A stretch of DNA of 64,000 nt from Pomphorhynchus laevis (taxonomy: Eukaryota; Acanthocephala; Palaeacanthocephala; Echinorhynchida; Pomphorhynchidae). The position numbers were made by a program, and so were the translations under genes. Positions 36,201 through 48,200 of the stretch are shown one piece after another. Each line of letters begins with the position of its first letter. The first letter of the stretch is position 1. Location: assembly GCA_012934845.2 (NCBI GenBank), contig WNNJ02002095.1, positions 1-64,000 of the forward strand, read 5' to 3'. Below the pieces are notes generated by a model that had not been told where the DNA came from, ran no database searches, and saw only the letters and a program-made list of their open reading frames with translations.

Positions 36201-39200
36201 CACTATTTTTTCCGGCTCTATTTTATTCGGCTCTATTTCATTAGGCTCTATTTTATTCGATTCAATTTCATTCGGCTCTGTTTCATTCGGCTCTGTTTCA
36301 TTTTACTCTCTTTGATTCTGATCTTTTTTATTCCACTCAATTTCATTCTGCTCTTATTTATTTGGCTGTTTTTAATACTGATCTTTTTTATTCCCGATTT
36401 TATTCGGCCTTATTTTATTCGGCTCTTTTTTTCGGCTCTATATTATTCGGCTCTATTTTTTCCGGCTCTATTTTATTCGGCTCTATTTCATTCGGCTCTA
36501 TTTCATTCGGCTCTATTTCATTCGGCTCTATTTCATTCGGCTCTATTTCATTCGGCTCTATTTCATTCGGCTTTATTTCATTCGGCTCTTTTTCATTCGG
36601 CTCTATTTCATTAGGCTCTTTTTCATTCGGCTCTATTTCATTTATCTCTATTTCATTCTGCTCTTTTTCATTCGTTTCTTTTTCATTCGGCTCTATTTCA
36701 TTTATCTCTATTACATTCTGCTCTTTTTCATTCGGTTCTTTTTCATTCGGCTCTATTTTATTCGGCTCTATTTTATTCGGCTCTATTTCATTCGGCTCTA
36801 TTTTTTTCGGCTCTATTTTTTTCGGCTCTAGTTCATTCGGCTCTTTTTCATTCGGCTCTATTTCATTCTGCTCTATTTCATTTGGCTCTGTTTCATTTGG
36901 CTCTATTTCATTTGGCTCTATTTCATTCGGCTCTGTTTCATTCGACTCCATTTCATTCGGCTCTATTTCATTCGGCTCTATTTCATTTGGCTCTATTTAA
37001 TTCGTCTCTATTTTTTCCGGCTCTATTTTATTCGGCTCTATTTCATTAGGCTCTATTTTATTCGTTTCAATTTCATTCGGCTCTATTTCATTTTACTCTC
37101 TTTGATTCTGATCTTTTTTATTCCACTCAATTTCATTCTGCTCTTATTTATTTGGCTGTTTTTAATACTGATCTTTTATATTCCCGATTTTATTCGGCCT
37201 TATTTTATTCGGCTCTTTTTTTCGGCTCTATATTATTCGGCTCTATTTAATTTACCTCTATTTTTTCCGGCTCTATTTTATTCGGCGCTATTTTATCCGG
37301 CTCTATTTCGTTCGACTCTATTTCATTTGGCTCTATTTCATTCGGCTCTATTTCATTCGGCTCTATTTCATTCGGCTCTATTTTATTCGGCTCTTTTTCA
37401 TTCGGCTCTATTTCATCCGGCTCTATTTCATTCGGCTCTATTTCATTCGGCTCTTTTTCATTCGGCTCTATTTCATTCGGCTCTATTTCATTTATCTCTA
37501 TTTCATTCTGCTCTTTTTCATTCGGTTCTTTTTCATTCGGCTCTATTTTATTCGGCTCTATTTCATTAGGCTCTATTTTATTCGATTCAATTTCATTCGG
37601 CTCTGTTTCATTCGGCTCTGTTTCATTCGGCTCTGTTTCATTTTACTCTCTTTGATTCTGATCTTTTTTATTCCACTCAATTTCATTCTGCTCTTATTTA
37701 TTTGGCTGTTTTTAATACTGATCTTTTTTATTCCCGATTTTATTCGGCCTTATTTTATTCGGCTCGTTTTTTCGACTCTATTTTATCCTGCACTATTTAA
37801 TTCACCTCTATTTTTTCCGGCTCTATTTTATTCGGCTCTATTTCATTCGGCTCTATTTCATTCGGCTCTATTTTATTCGGCTCTATTTCATTCGGCTCTA
37901 TTTCATTCGGCTCTATTTCATTCGGCTCTATTTCATTCGGCTCTATTTCATTCGGCTCTATTTCATTCGGCTCTATTTCATTCGGCTCTATTTCATTCGG
38001 CTCTATTTCATTCGGCTCTATTTCATTCGGCTCTATTTCATTCGGCTCTTTTTCATTCGGCTCTATTTCATTCGGCTCTTTTTCATTCGGCTCTATTTCA
38101 TTCGGCTCTATTTCATTTATCTCTATTTCATTCTGCTCTTTTTCATTCGGTTCTTTTTCATTCGGCTCTATTTTATTCGGCTCTATTTCATTTATCTCTA
38201 TTACATTCTGCTCTTTTTCATTCGGTTCTTTTTCATTCGGCTCTATTTTATTCGGCTCTATTTTATTCGGCTCTATTTTATTCGGCTCTATTTTTTTCGG
38301 CTCTATTTTTTTCGGCTCTATTTCATTCGGCTCTTTTTCATTCGGCTCTATTTCATTCTGCTCTATTTCATTTGGCTCTGTTTCATTTGGCTCTATTTCA
38401 TTTGGCTCTATTTCATTCGGCTCTATTTCATTCGGCTCTATTTCATTCGGCTCTATTTCATTCGGCTCTATTTCATTCGGCTCTATTTAATTCGTCTCTA
38501 TTTTTTCCGGCTCTATTTTATTCGGCTCTATTTCATTAGGCTCTATTTTATTCGTTTCAATTTCATTCGGCTCTATTTCATTTTACTCTCTTTGATTCTG
38601 ATCTTTTTTATTCCACTCAATTTCATTCTGCTCTTATTTATTTGGCTGTTTTTAATACTGATCTTTTCTATTCCCGATTTTATTCGGCCTTATTTTATTC
38701 GGCTCTTTTTTTCGGCTCTATATTATTCGGCTCTATTTAATTTACCTCTATTTTTTCCGGCTCTATTTTATTCGGCGCTATTTCATTCGGCTCTTTTTCA
38801 TTCGGCTCTATTTCATTTGGCTCTATTTCATTTGGCTCTATTTCATTCGGCTCTATTTCATTCGGCTCTATTTCATTCGGCTCTATTTCATTCGGCTCTA
38901 TTTTATTCGGCTCTTTTTCATTCGGCTCTATTTCATTCGGCTCTATTTCATTCGGCTCTATTTCATTCGGCTCTATTTCATTCGGCTCTTTTTCATTCGG
39001 CTCTATTTCATTCGGCTCTATTTCATTTATCTCTATTTCATTCTGCTCTTTTTCATTCGGTTCTTTTTCATTCGGCTCTATTTTATTCGGCTCTATTTCA
39101 TTAGGCTCTATTTTATTCGATTCAATTTCATTCGGCTCTGTTTCATTCGGCTCTGTTTCATTTTACTCTCTTTGATTCTGATCTTTTTTATTCCACTCAA

Positions 39201-42200
39201 TTTCATTCTGCTCTTATTTATTTGGCTGTTTTTAATACTGATCTTTTTTATTCCCAATTTTATTCGGCCTTATTTTATTCGGCTCTTTTTTTCGGCAATA
39301 TATTATCCGTCACTATTTAATTCACCTCTATTTTTTCCGGCTCTATTTTATTCGGCTCTATTTCATTCGGCTCTATTTCATTCGGCTCTATTTCATTCGG
39401 CTCTATTTCATTCGGCTCTATTTCATTCGGCTCTATTTCATTCGGCTCTATTTCATTCGGCTCTTTTTCATTCGGCTCTATTTCATTCGGCTCTATTTCA
39501 TTTATCTCTATTTCATTCTGCTCTTTTTCATTCGGTTCTTTTTCATTCGGCTCTATTTTATTCGGCTCTATTTCATTTATCTCTATTTCATTCTGCTCTT
39601 TTTCATTCGGTTCTTTATCATTCGGCTCTATTTTATTCGGCTCTATTTTATTCGGCTCTATTTTATTCGGCTCTATTTTATTCGGCTCTATTTTATTCGG
39701 CTCTATTTTTTCGGCTCTATTTCATTCGGCTCTATTTCATTCGGCTCTATTTCATTCTGCTCTATTTCATTTGGCTCTGTTTCATTTGGCTCTATTTCAT
39801 TTGGCTCTATTTCATTCGGCTCTATTTCATTCGGCTCTATTTCATTCGGCTCTGTTTCATTCGGCTCTATTTCATTCGGCTCTATTTAATTCGTCTCTAT
39901 TTTTTTCGGCTCTATTTTATTCGGCCCTATTTCATTAGGCTCTATTTTATTCGATTCAATTTCATTCGGCTCTTTTTCATTTTACTCTCTTTGATTCTGA
40001 TCTTTTTTATTCCACTCAATTTCATTCTGCTCTTATTTATTTGGCTGTTTTTAATACTGATCTTTTCTATTCCCGATTTTATTCGGCCTTATTTTATTCG
40101 GCTCTTTTTTTCGGCTCTATATTATTCGGCTCTATTTAATTTACCTCTATTTTTTCCGGCTCTATTTTATTCGGCTCTATTTCATTCGGCTCTATTTCAT
40201 TCGGCTCTATTTCATTCGGCTCTATTTCATTCGGCTCTATTTCATTCGGCTCTATTTCATTCGGCTCTATTTCATTCGGCTCTATTTCATTCGGCTCTAT
40301 TTCATTCGGCTCTATTTCATTCGGCTCTATTTCATTCGGCTCTATTTCATTCGGCTCTATTTCATTCGGCTCTATTTCATTCGGCTCTATTTCATTCGGC
40401 TCTATTTCATTCGGCTCTATTTCATTCGGCTCTATTTCATTCGGCTCTATTTCATTCGGCTCTATTTCATTCGGCTCTATTTCATTCGGCTCTATTTCAT
40501 TCGGCTCTATTTCATTCGGCTCTATTTCATTCGGCTCTATTTCATTCGGCTCTATTTCATTCGGCTCTATTTCATTTATCTCTATTTCATTCTGCTCTTT
40601 TTCATTTGGTTCTTTTTTATTCGGCTTTATTTTATTCGGCTCTATTTCATTTATCTCTATTTCATTCTGCTCTTTTTCATTCGGTTCTTTTTCATTCGGC
40701 TCTATTTTATTCGGCTCTATTTCATTTATCTCTATTTCATTTATCTCTATTTCATTTATCTCTATTTCATTCTGCTCTTTTTCATTCGGTTCTTTTTCAT
40801 TCGGTTCTTTTTCATTCGGCTCTATTTTATTCGGCTCTTTTTTATTCGGCTCTCTTTTATTCGGCTCTATTTTATTCGGCTCTATTTTATTCGGCTCTAT
40901 TTTATTCGGCTCTTTTTTATTCGGTTCTATTTTATTCGTCTCGATTCCATTCGGCTCTATTTTATTCGACTCGATTCCATTCGGCTCTATATTATTCGGC
41001 TCTATATTATTCGGCTTCATAATTTTCGGCTCTATATTATTCGGATCTATTTTATTAGGATCGATCCCTTTCGGCTCAATTTTGTTCGGCTCAATTTTTT
41101 GGCTCAATTTTATTCGGCTCAGTTTTGTTCGGCTCAATTTTATTTGGTTCAATTTTATTCGGCTCTATTTTATTCAGCTCTTTTTAAAGCGCATACTACC
41201 ATTTTGTAGATGATGCGTTTTTCATACACTTGTTCAATCGATGTGGTACTTCATAATGTGCTTAAGAATAAAACTGTATACGAGATATTTCTTTGATCTA
41301 GCTGTGAGGGTAAGTCATATACCATACAAATATAGAATATCAGTGTTCATATTGTTGTTACTTGTATCTTTTCAAGATTTTTAATGAAATACAAGCGAAT
41401 AATGGGGAGAGCACTTATCATGTCTAAACTTTAAAAGTGTTTTTTTCCTAAATGAGCTATAATTCAGACTCATCGTATATTTAAAAGAACATTCATTTGA
41501 TGTAAACAAGGCAAGAACAAAAATAGATCACAAAAATGTTGTAGGGTAATTCTAGACGTGTTGTATCAAGTAAAATATAAAGCATATGATATCACTTACT
41601 TTTTCATTATCAAAAAGTAAGTTTAATAAAAAAGATTTTATCGAACCAAATGTTTTTTGTCTTTGTTTCCGTGATAAAATTTCTCAATCATTTATTCTAT
41701 TTATTTGTCAAAAAATCTGTTAAAATGAGTATATTTTTTATTTAGCGTAAAGACGAAGTTTATCTTAACTTAGTACTTGAATATATACCGGAAACTGCCT
41801 ACAACATAACTCGACATTATGCAAAGAAGAAGCAGATCATACCTTTCATTTATACCAAAATTTATACTTACCAGCTTCTCCGGGCTCTTTCTTACCTAAG
41901 AACACATGATATTGCACACAGAGACGTGAAGCCGCAAAATTTATTAATTGACCCAGAATCATCTGTTCTAAAGCTTTGCGATTTTGGAAGGTATTTGTGT
42001 TTCTAGATGCAAACATGTTTTAAAAATGTCTTAATATTCAACATTCATCATTCATTATAAGTTTTTTTTATCACAAGCAAAATACAAAATACTTTTGAAT
42101 TTATAAGTAAATTATGAAATACATTTTTATGTAAGAAAAATCATGTAAAATATACATATTATATTTAAAAAATCTAAATATTTTGATGACTCAATTTTGA

Positions 42201-45200
42201 TAACCCAATAACAACATTTTCTGCAATGCACAGGAGAATACTGCGACATTAAAAGTTACATGTACATGACATGTCTTAAGTCATTCTTTAAATTACCTTG
42301 TGATATACGCCATATGAAGTAGAAACAATTTTAATGACTGCAGTTTGGCCGTTATTACAAATCATCGGTGAGATGACCAAAAGAAGATCACATAGCCACA
42401 CTATTATAACAATGCACAATGGGCTCTGATACAGTTAGTCACAAACCTGACATGTCTTTTATTACTCCGTCTAAACAGTGGGTATTTAAATTGAATATTG
42501 GCGATCAATTTAAATTAAATAATTTTGCCGGATTCTTATGGTTTATTGTGGTAGAGCCCCAATGAAGTAGAACAATCCTACGGCAAAGATGGATTACTTT
42601 TAATGATGGGTTAAGACATTTATTGAAATTATTTTATTAAATAATTTGGGATTTTCATTGAAATATGTAGATTCAGTTATCTGATCTGATTTGATTGACT
42701 TAAAGCTTTGGTGAATGAAGAAGATAACATTAAAAGGTGTTGTTCACAAAATGTTTAAGGGATACCTATTTTGAGCCACAGGATAATGTGATTTTTAAAA
42801 TTTTGTTCACATTTCCTTGCCCGTTATTTTTAAAAATAGTTGAATAATGTCTAACCTTTATTATTGTTTTCACAATGTAATGTGTCTTCTTTCATTAAAA
42901 TATATAGTAATAAATTGTAATTAATTATCAAGTGATTGGTAATTTATTCTCAAAATCTGATTCGTATATATTTTTTTTAACAGTATTTTTGATATCAACT
43001 GTTTTTTCACTATATTCTAGTGCAAAAAAGCTTGTAAGCGGAGTTAGCAATGTCGCATACATATGTTCTCGATATTATCGTGCACCCGAACTAATTTTTG
43101 GATCAACATTTTACGGCTGTGATATCGGTAAAATATATTTTATCCCATATTGTCTGATAAATATTGAAATTAAAAAATATTTAATTTAATATTAAATAAT
43201 ATTTATAGCTTAACCTTCAACTCGTATTATTTAAATGTAATTTGCTGTTACTACACTTCGACATCTTCTATAGACTGATATTTACAACTAAACCAACTAT
43301 TTTCTGTCAATGAACTCCAAAATGCTCTATCTCAATAATCACAAAGCCACCGGTACTGACAGTATTACTAATAAACATATTAAAAATACATTTGATTTAC
43401 AGGTCAGTTCAATATTGAACTGAGCTGTTTAAAATTTTTTTCATTGGATACCCGATGCCCAAGGTCTGACAGCAATCAGTAGCTAAAGTACTGTACAAAA
43501 GTTTTGTCAACTCTTCAGATCTAAATAATATTACGGCGTACCTAATCATTCTATTAAATTCCTACCCTTGCTTTCACGTCGCATTTCCACCTATTTCAAG
43601 CAATTCCTGCCTTCCGAATAACATATTTCGATATCGTCATTCCACCATCACCGTCCTAACCGAAACCCTTCATACTTTCCCCCAATGATATCGTCCATTC
43701 CTCGCTCAGATGCAGTTTCGTGAACTCTTCAAAAGCTGTCGATAATACCAACCTTTTACTTTTAAAAAAAACTTATTTTTCAATTACACATACCCAAGGC
43801 CTTGCTCGACACATTATATCGCATGTTGTCGAATAAAGTGTGCATTTTTGACAGTGTTATTTCTCCGCTACATTCACCTAAAACAAAGGAGTCCTGCAAG
43901 GTTACGTACTAAGCTTGCTCATTTTTCACCAGCTTACTTGCAAACGACACCAACCCACTCCAAAATCATTATATTCGCCGACAATCTACTAATACTTTCT
44001 GACACTATTCAAATCGTGCAATCCATACTTGACCCACTCAACTATACTGTATCGAAAATGGCCTTACTACTAATATTATGAAAACCAAAACCATCAAATT
44101 TCGCCGGTGATGACGCCTTTCTAATTCCGATAAACTTTCACTAGACTGTCGACCCATCAAATTCGTTAACTCAATATATATGCGTATAAAAGTATAAAAG
44201 TATCCACTTTTAATAAAAATCATGAAGAGTATTAACGATCACTTAAGCATATCGAAAACTTTCAAGTTTATCCTTCCATGGTACCCTTCGATTCTTTCAG
44301 GTTATGCTAGTATCCATGAAAACTTATGCATGGCCTTTCAAGTATCAAATTTAGACAATTAAATAAATGTAAATATCACTTTATCAAAAAAGTCCTTGGC
44401 CTATCACTCAAAATCCATTCAACGCCCATTGTAGCAATCACATCAATTAAACCCTATCATGTCCCTTGGATGTTTTAGGGAGATCCATACAGTCCCTTAT
44501 TTGGATGTTTCAGGGAGACAACATTTCCGTCTCCCTGAAGCATCCGTATTCAAACAACACACTACAATTTACTATTGGCAATCGACCCTGAAATATTCTC
44601 AGCCTCAAATACCTTGAAATCACTATGGCATAAACTACACGCAAAGAAAAGACTACTTATTTTCCTCTATCATATACACGGATATCACGATAACCGTATT
44701 TCATGCTCGATTGTTTGCATTTTTGCCAACAAATAACTACCCATTTCTCATATATTTCATTACCCTGTCGTTTCCAAATTGTCACTCAAGCAAATCGATT
44801 CGCTAACTACTGACTTTAACAACACCTTTGAACCCAACCAACTAATATCAATGCAATTGTTAAGCCAGGTTGTCGAACAGGTTACCGTCAATTCGAATCA
44901 ACAAATAACTTTTGATTTCTCAAATTTAATCGACAAATATGCAGTGAATTCTTTTCAATGTAATAGACATCAGCGGGATCATTAATTGATCAATAAAATA
45001 AACAAGAAAGGAAGTACCGCCGCCTGGGATCTTCAGAAGATCAATAAATAAATTAGAGATGTTATTCAACCAGGACTGTCTATTACATCTATCTGCCTCT
45101 TTCTATATATAGAAAATTTCATGCTTCATCACTGCAAGACGGCATACCGTTTTGGCTTTGAGAAGCCTCATCAGTTGCAGCACATACAATGTATACACAT

Positions 45201-48200
45201 GAAAAACATACTATATATAGATTATAGCGGAAAGAATTCACTATATGCTAATTGCACGACGTAGCTTTCGAAGTCTATACAATGCAGTGAATTCTTTTCA
45301 ATGTAATAGACATCAGCGGAATCATTAATTGATCAATAAAATAAACAAGAATGGAAGTACCGCCGCCTGGGATCTTCAGATGATCAATAAATAAATTAGA
45401 GATGTGATTTAACGATGACTGTCTATCACACCTATCTGCCTCTTTCTATATGAAGAGAATTCATGCTTCATCACTGCAAGACGGCACACCGTTTCGGCTT
45501 TGAGTAGACTCATCAGTTGCAGTACATACAATGAATCCACATGAAAAACATACTATATATAGATTAAAGCAGAAAGAATTCGTTATATGCTTATTGCATG
45601 ATGTAGCTTTTGAAGTCAATACAATGCAGTGAATTCTTTACAATGCAGTAAATTCAGGAAGCACCGCCGCCTGGGATCCTCAGAAGATATATGTATAAAC
45701 CTGTTAACGAAGTAAAACTTATTATTTCCTTGAGTCTATAATCATTTTAGCATAATAATCCACCAGTCTAAAATGGAATTCTGTTTATATAACAGAATTA
45801 ATGATCCTTGGGTTTTTTCCAAACAGACTCTCGTATATTTAGCTATAGGAAATTTAAATAACCGAGTGAATTCACTCAGTTATTAAAAACTATTACCAAT
45901 TTCTCATTGTGATGCTTCTTTTCTTATTGTGAATCTCTTGGCAGAAGGATAGTGTCCGCTGCTAGCGTGGATTAATGATCGCTTTTCTTGAGTTCGATAA
46001 TATTTTGTTTGCCGGCCGTTATTATTCTTGTAAACCATATAGTCCAGGATGGCTTTATGTTGAGTATCCGTGATGTCCATCATAAATTTCAACTTGCCTA
46101 AACTGTTTTACGATAGAATAAACTCGTGGAGTTCAATTTGTGAGCCCGGCCATGATCCAAGTACATTATCAACGTAGCGTTTTCATATAGTTGGTGTTTT
46201 TGTATAGTTAGTGAGGAAGATATGCTTTACGTATATCATGTTTTGCCCGGCATATGTTGGAACAACTGGTTTTCCCTATAGCTGTGCATTTTACTAGTTG
46301 ATGTAATTTGCCTTCGAATTCGAAAGTAATGAAAATGAGAACCAGCACAAGAAGATTGCAAATTTTGTTTACGCGTTCCTTAGGCCAATTTAGTTCTGTA
46401 ATGATGCGCCGAATTGCGTTAACTCTTTTCTTAGTGTCTATTTATGTGAAGAATAATTCTACGTCTATAGTTGATATTCCTTTTTTGTTTTTTATTATCC
46501 ATTTTTTGTCGCAAAGATCATCGCAAACGCACAGGAGCGAAATCATATATCCACGCTAGCATCGAACACTGCTCTCATGTCAAAAGACTCACAATACGAA
46601 ACAAAAAAATCAGGGTAAGAAAACTATGTTCCAAAAGTAGTGATTTCCAATGCGCACTCGATGAGGTCGAATTCCAGTTATTACGGCATGGATTCACTTA
46701 TTAAACAAATAACGGCACAAGTTTATTAGCAGATGAAACGACTATAACGGCGAAAATCGCTGTATGAACAAAATAATAGAGATTCTGTCAACCACTTCAA
46801 AGCTATATTCTAGTATGAATCGTCATATGATTCTTTCCATGCGAAAATATATTCCGGCAACCACTTCGAAGCTATATTCGAGTACGAACGGTCTTTTGAT
46901 TCTATCCAACGTGAGTTCAATCGCGTGTATCAGGAATTACCACGAGATATATCAAACAATATATTACGTTTTCGTATTCGTTTCAAATATAAAGGAAATA
47001 TCCGATATTTGACGTCGAGACTGAAAACAACAAGATCAGCAGAGCACCTAAGCGTAAGTAAGTTTTGTGAAGACAAACGATGCAAAAACTGTGTTAATTT
47101 GGAAAACATCAATCAATTCCAAAGCAATTAGACTTGATTAAAATACTCGGTACGAAGACAACATAATTGTAAATCTAGCCATATCAAACCATGTCATATA
47201 TCAAATTATATCAAACCATATCTAGCCATGTCATATATCAAATTATGTGCAGTACATGCAGGGCCCAATACGGGGAGCAAACAAGCACTAAATTTAAGAT
47301 AAGGGCAAACAATTTCCAAAAAATATAAAAGAACAGGGTTGCTGCAATGATTGCACGGCGGCATTTCTGATATTAGAATAATCCTTGAGACTTGTGTGAT
47401 GCAGCTGTATAAGTGGTTTAGATATTCCGGAATCGTAGCCTAGGATTTATCATCGAGACATTAATTTATTTAATTTAATTATGAGTTCATTGATTCGGTG
47501 CTGGTGATCCTTTGATCTTTCATTTGTTTTATCAATTTTGCTAGATCACACAAAGTGATTTTGAAGGTATCATTCCTTCATTACTTTAATCTCTATACAC
47601 CTATACTCACAACATACCAGATTTTAGCCAGATATATTGGTATTATTTCGTCGTATACTGTAGTTCAATGGTACACCCAAACTCACCAGAAGTGTGTGTA
47701 GCGCTGTAGATTCTTTTTGCACACTATTTGCATTTCAGATTCGAACTTAGGTCTTATCGAGTAGGCTAACCATCTAGTACAGCTAAATTTTTTTAGTATA
47801 TGGAACCTTCAATGTAATGAATTTCTGAAACCGCATTTTCCGTGATGCATTAAATGCGTTATTTCTTTATATTTTACACTTTAGTGATCATGATATAATT
47901 GAATTGGTGCAAGTGATCCATTGATAGATTCTTTTATTTATTCGTCAATATTGCTATAACACACAATGTAATTTCACAGCATAAACCAGCTACGGCATCA
48001 TTCATTCATTACTTCCAACTTCATACACCTTGACTCACATGTCCGCTTTCAACCTGACATGTTGGTATTGTTTCGTCCGCTACTACCTGATACAACATAC
48101 TCATCAGAAATCTGTGTACTTAATATATAATATAAATATAATATATTTAATAATATAAATAACATAAAATAGTACAGAAATCATTGATGAAGTATTAATA

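Larger units (their letters stand above)
25560..41188 (+). repeat. Giant 15-bp minisatellite filling GSK3 intron 2
   Basis: About 15.6 kb (~1,040 units) of a tandem repeat with consensus atttcattcggctct on the GSK3 sense strand. Common variants are a T for C at position 5 (attttattc), 'gactc' for 'ggctc', and 'caattt' for 'tattt'. The strand is 11/15 pyrimidine. Because 15 is divisible by 3 and the unit has no sense-strand stop, all three sense frames stay open for hundreds of codons. They read FHSAL, SFGSI and FIRLY repeats, and one antisense frame reads [10 protein letters not shown] repeats. Long frames up to 616 codons therefore reflect the repeat, not a gene; none has a credible start context. 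Homogeneous blocks and higher-order repeats are listed separately. Confidence 0.97.
44941..45695. repeat. 343-bp tandem repeat, about 2.2 copies
   Basis: Copies start at gcagtgaattctt: 44941, 45284 and 45626 (periods 343 and 342). The third is shortened and carries only the first part. Each full copy contains one hammerhead motif on the - strand. The arrangement is like the tandem pseudo-LTRs of Penelope-like elements; PLE pieces follow directly. Confidence 0.9.

Noticed and set aside
39172-41022. 616-codon open frame (FHSAL repeats) as a protein-coding gene
   Set aside because: It is the 15-bp minisatellite, open in all sense frames at once; no start context, no non-repeat domain, and it lies inside a GSK3 intron.
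40136-41152. 338-codon antisense frame (EPNEI repeats) as an acidic repeat protein
   Set aside because: Antisense reading of the same minisatellite, with no supporting signals.
25560-41188. CRISPR-like array
   Set aside because: Units are contiguous without unique spacers, and the context is eukaryotic.
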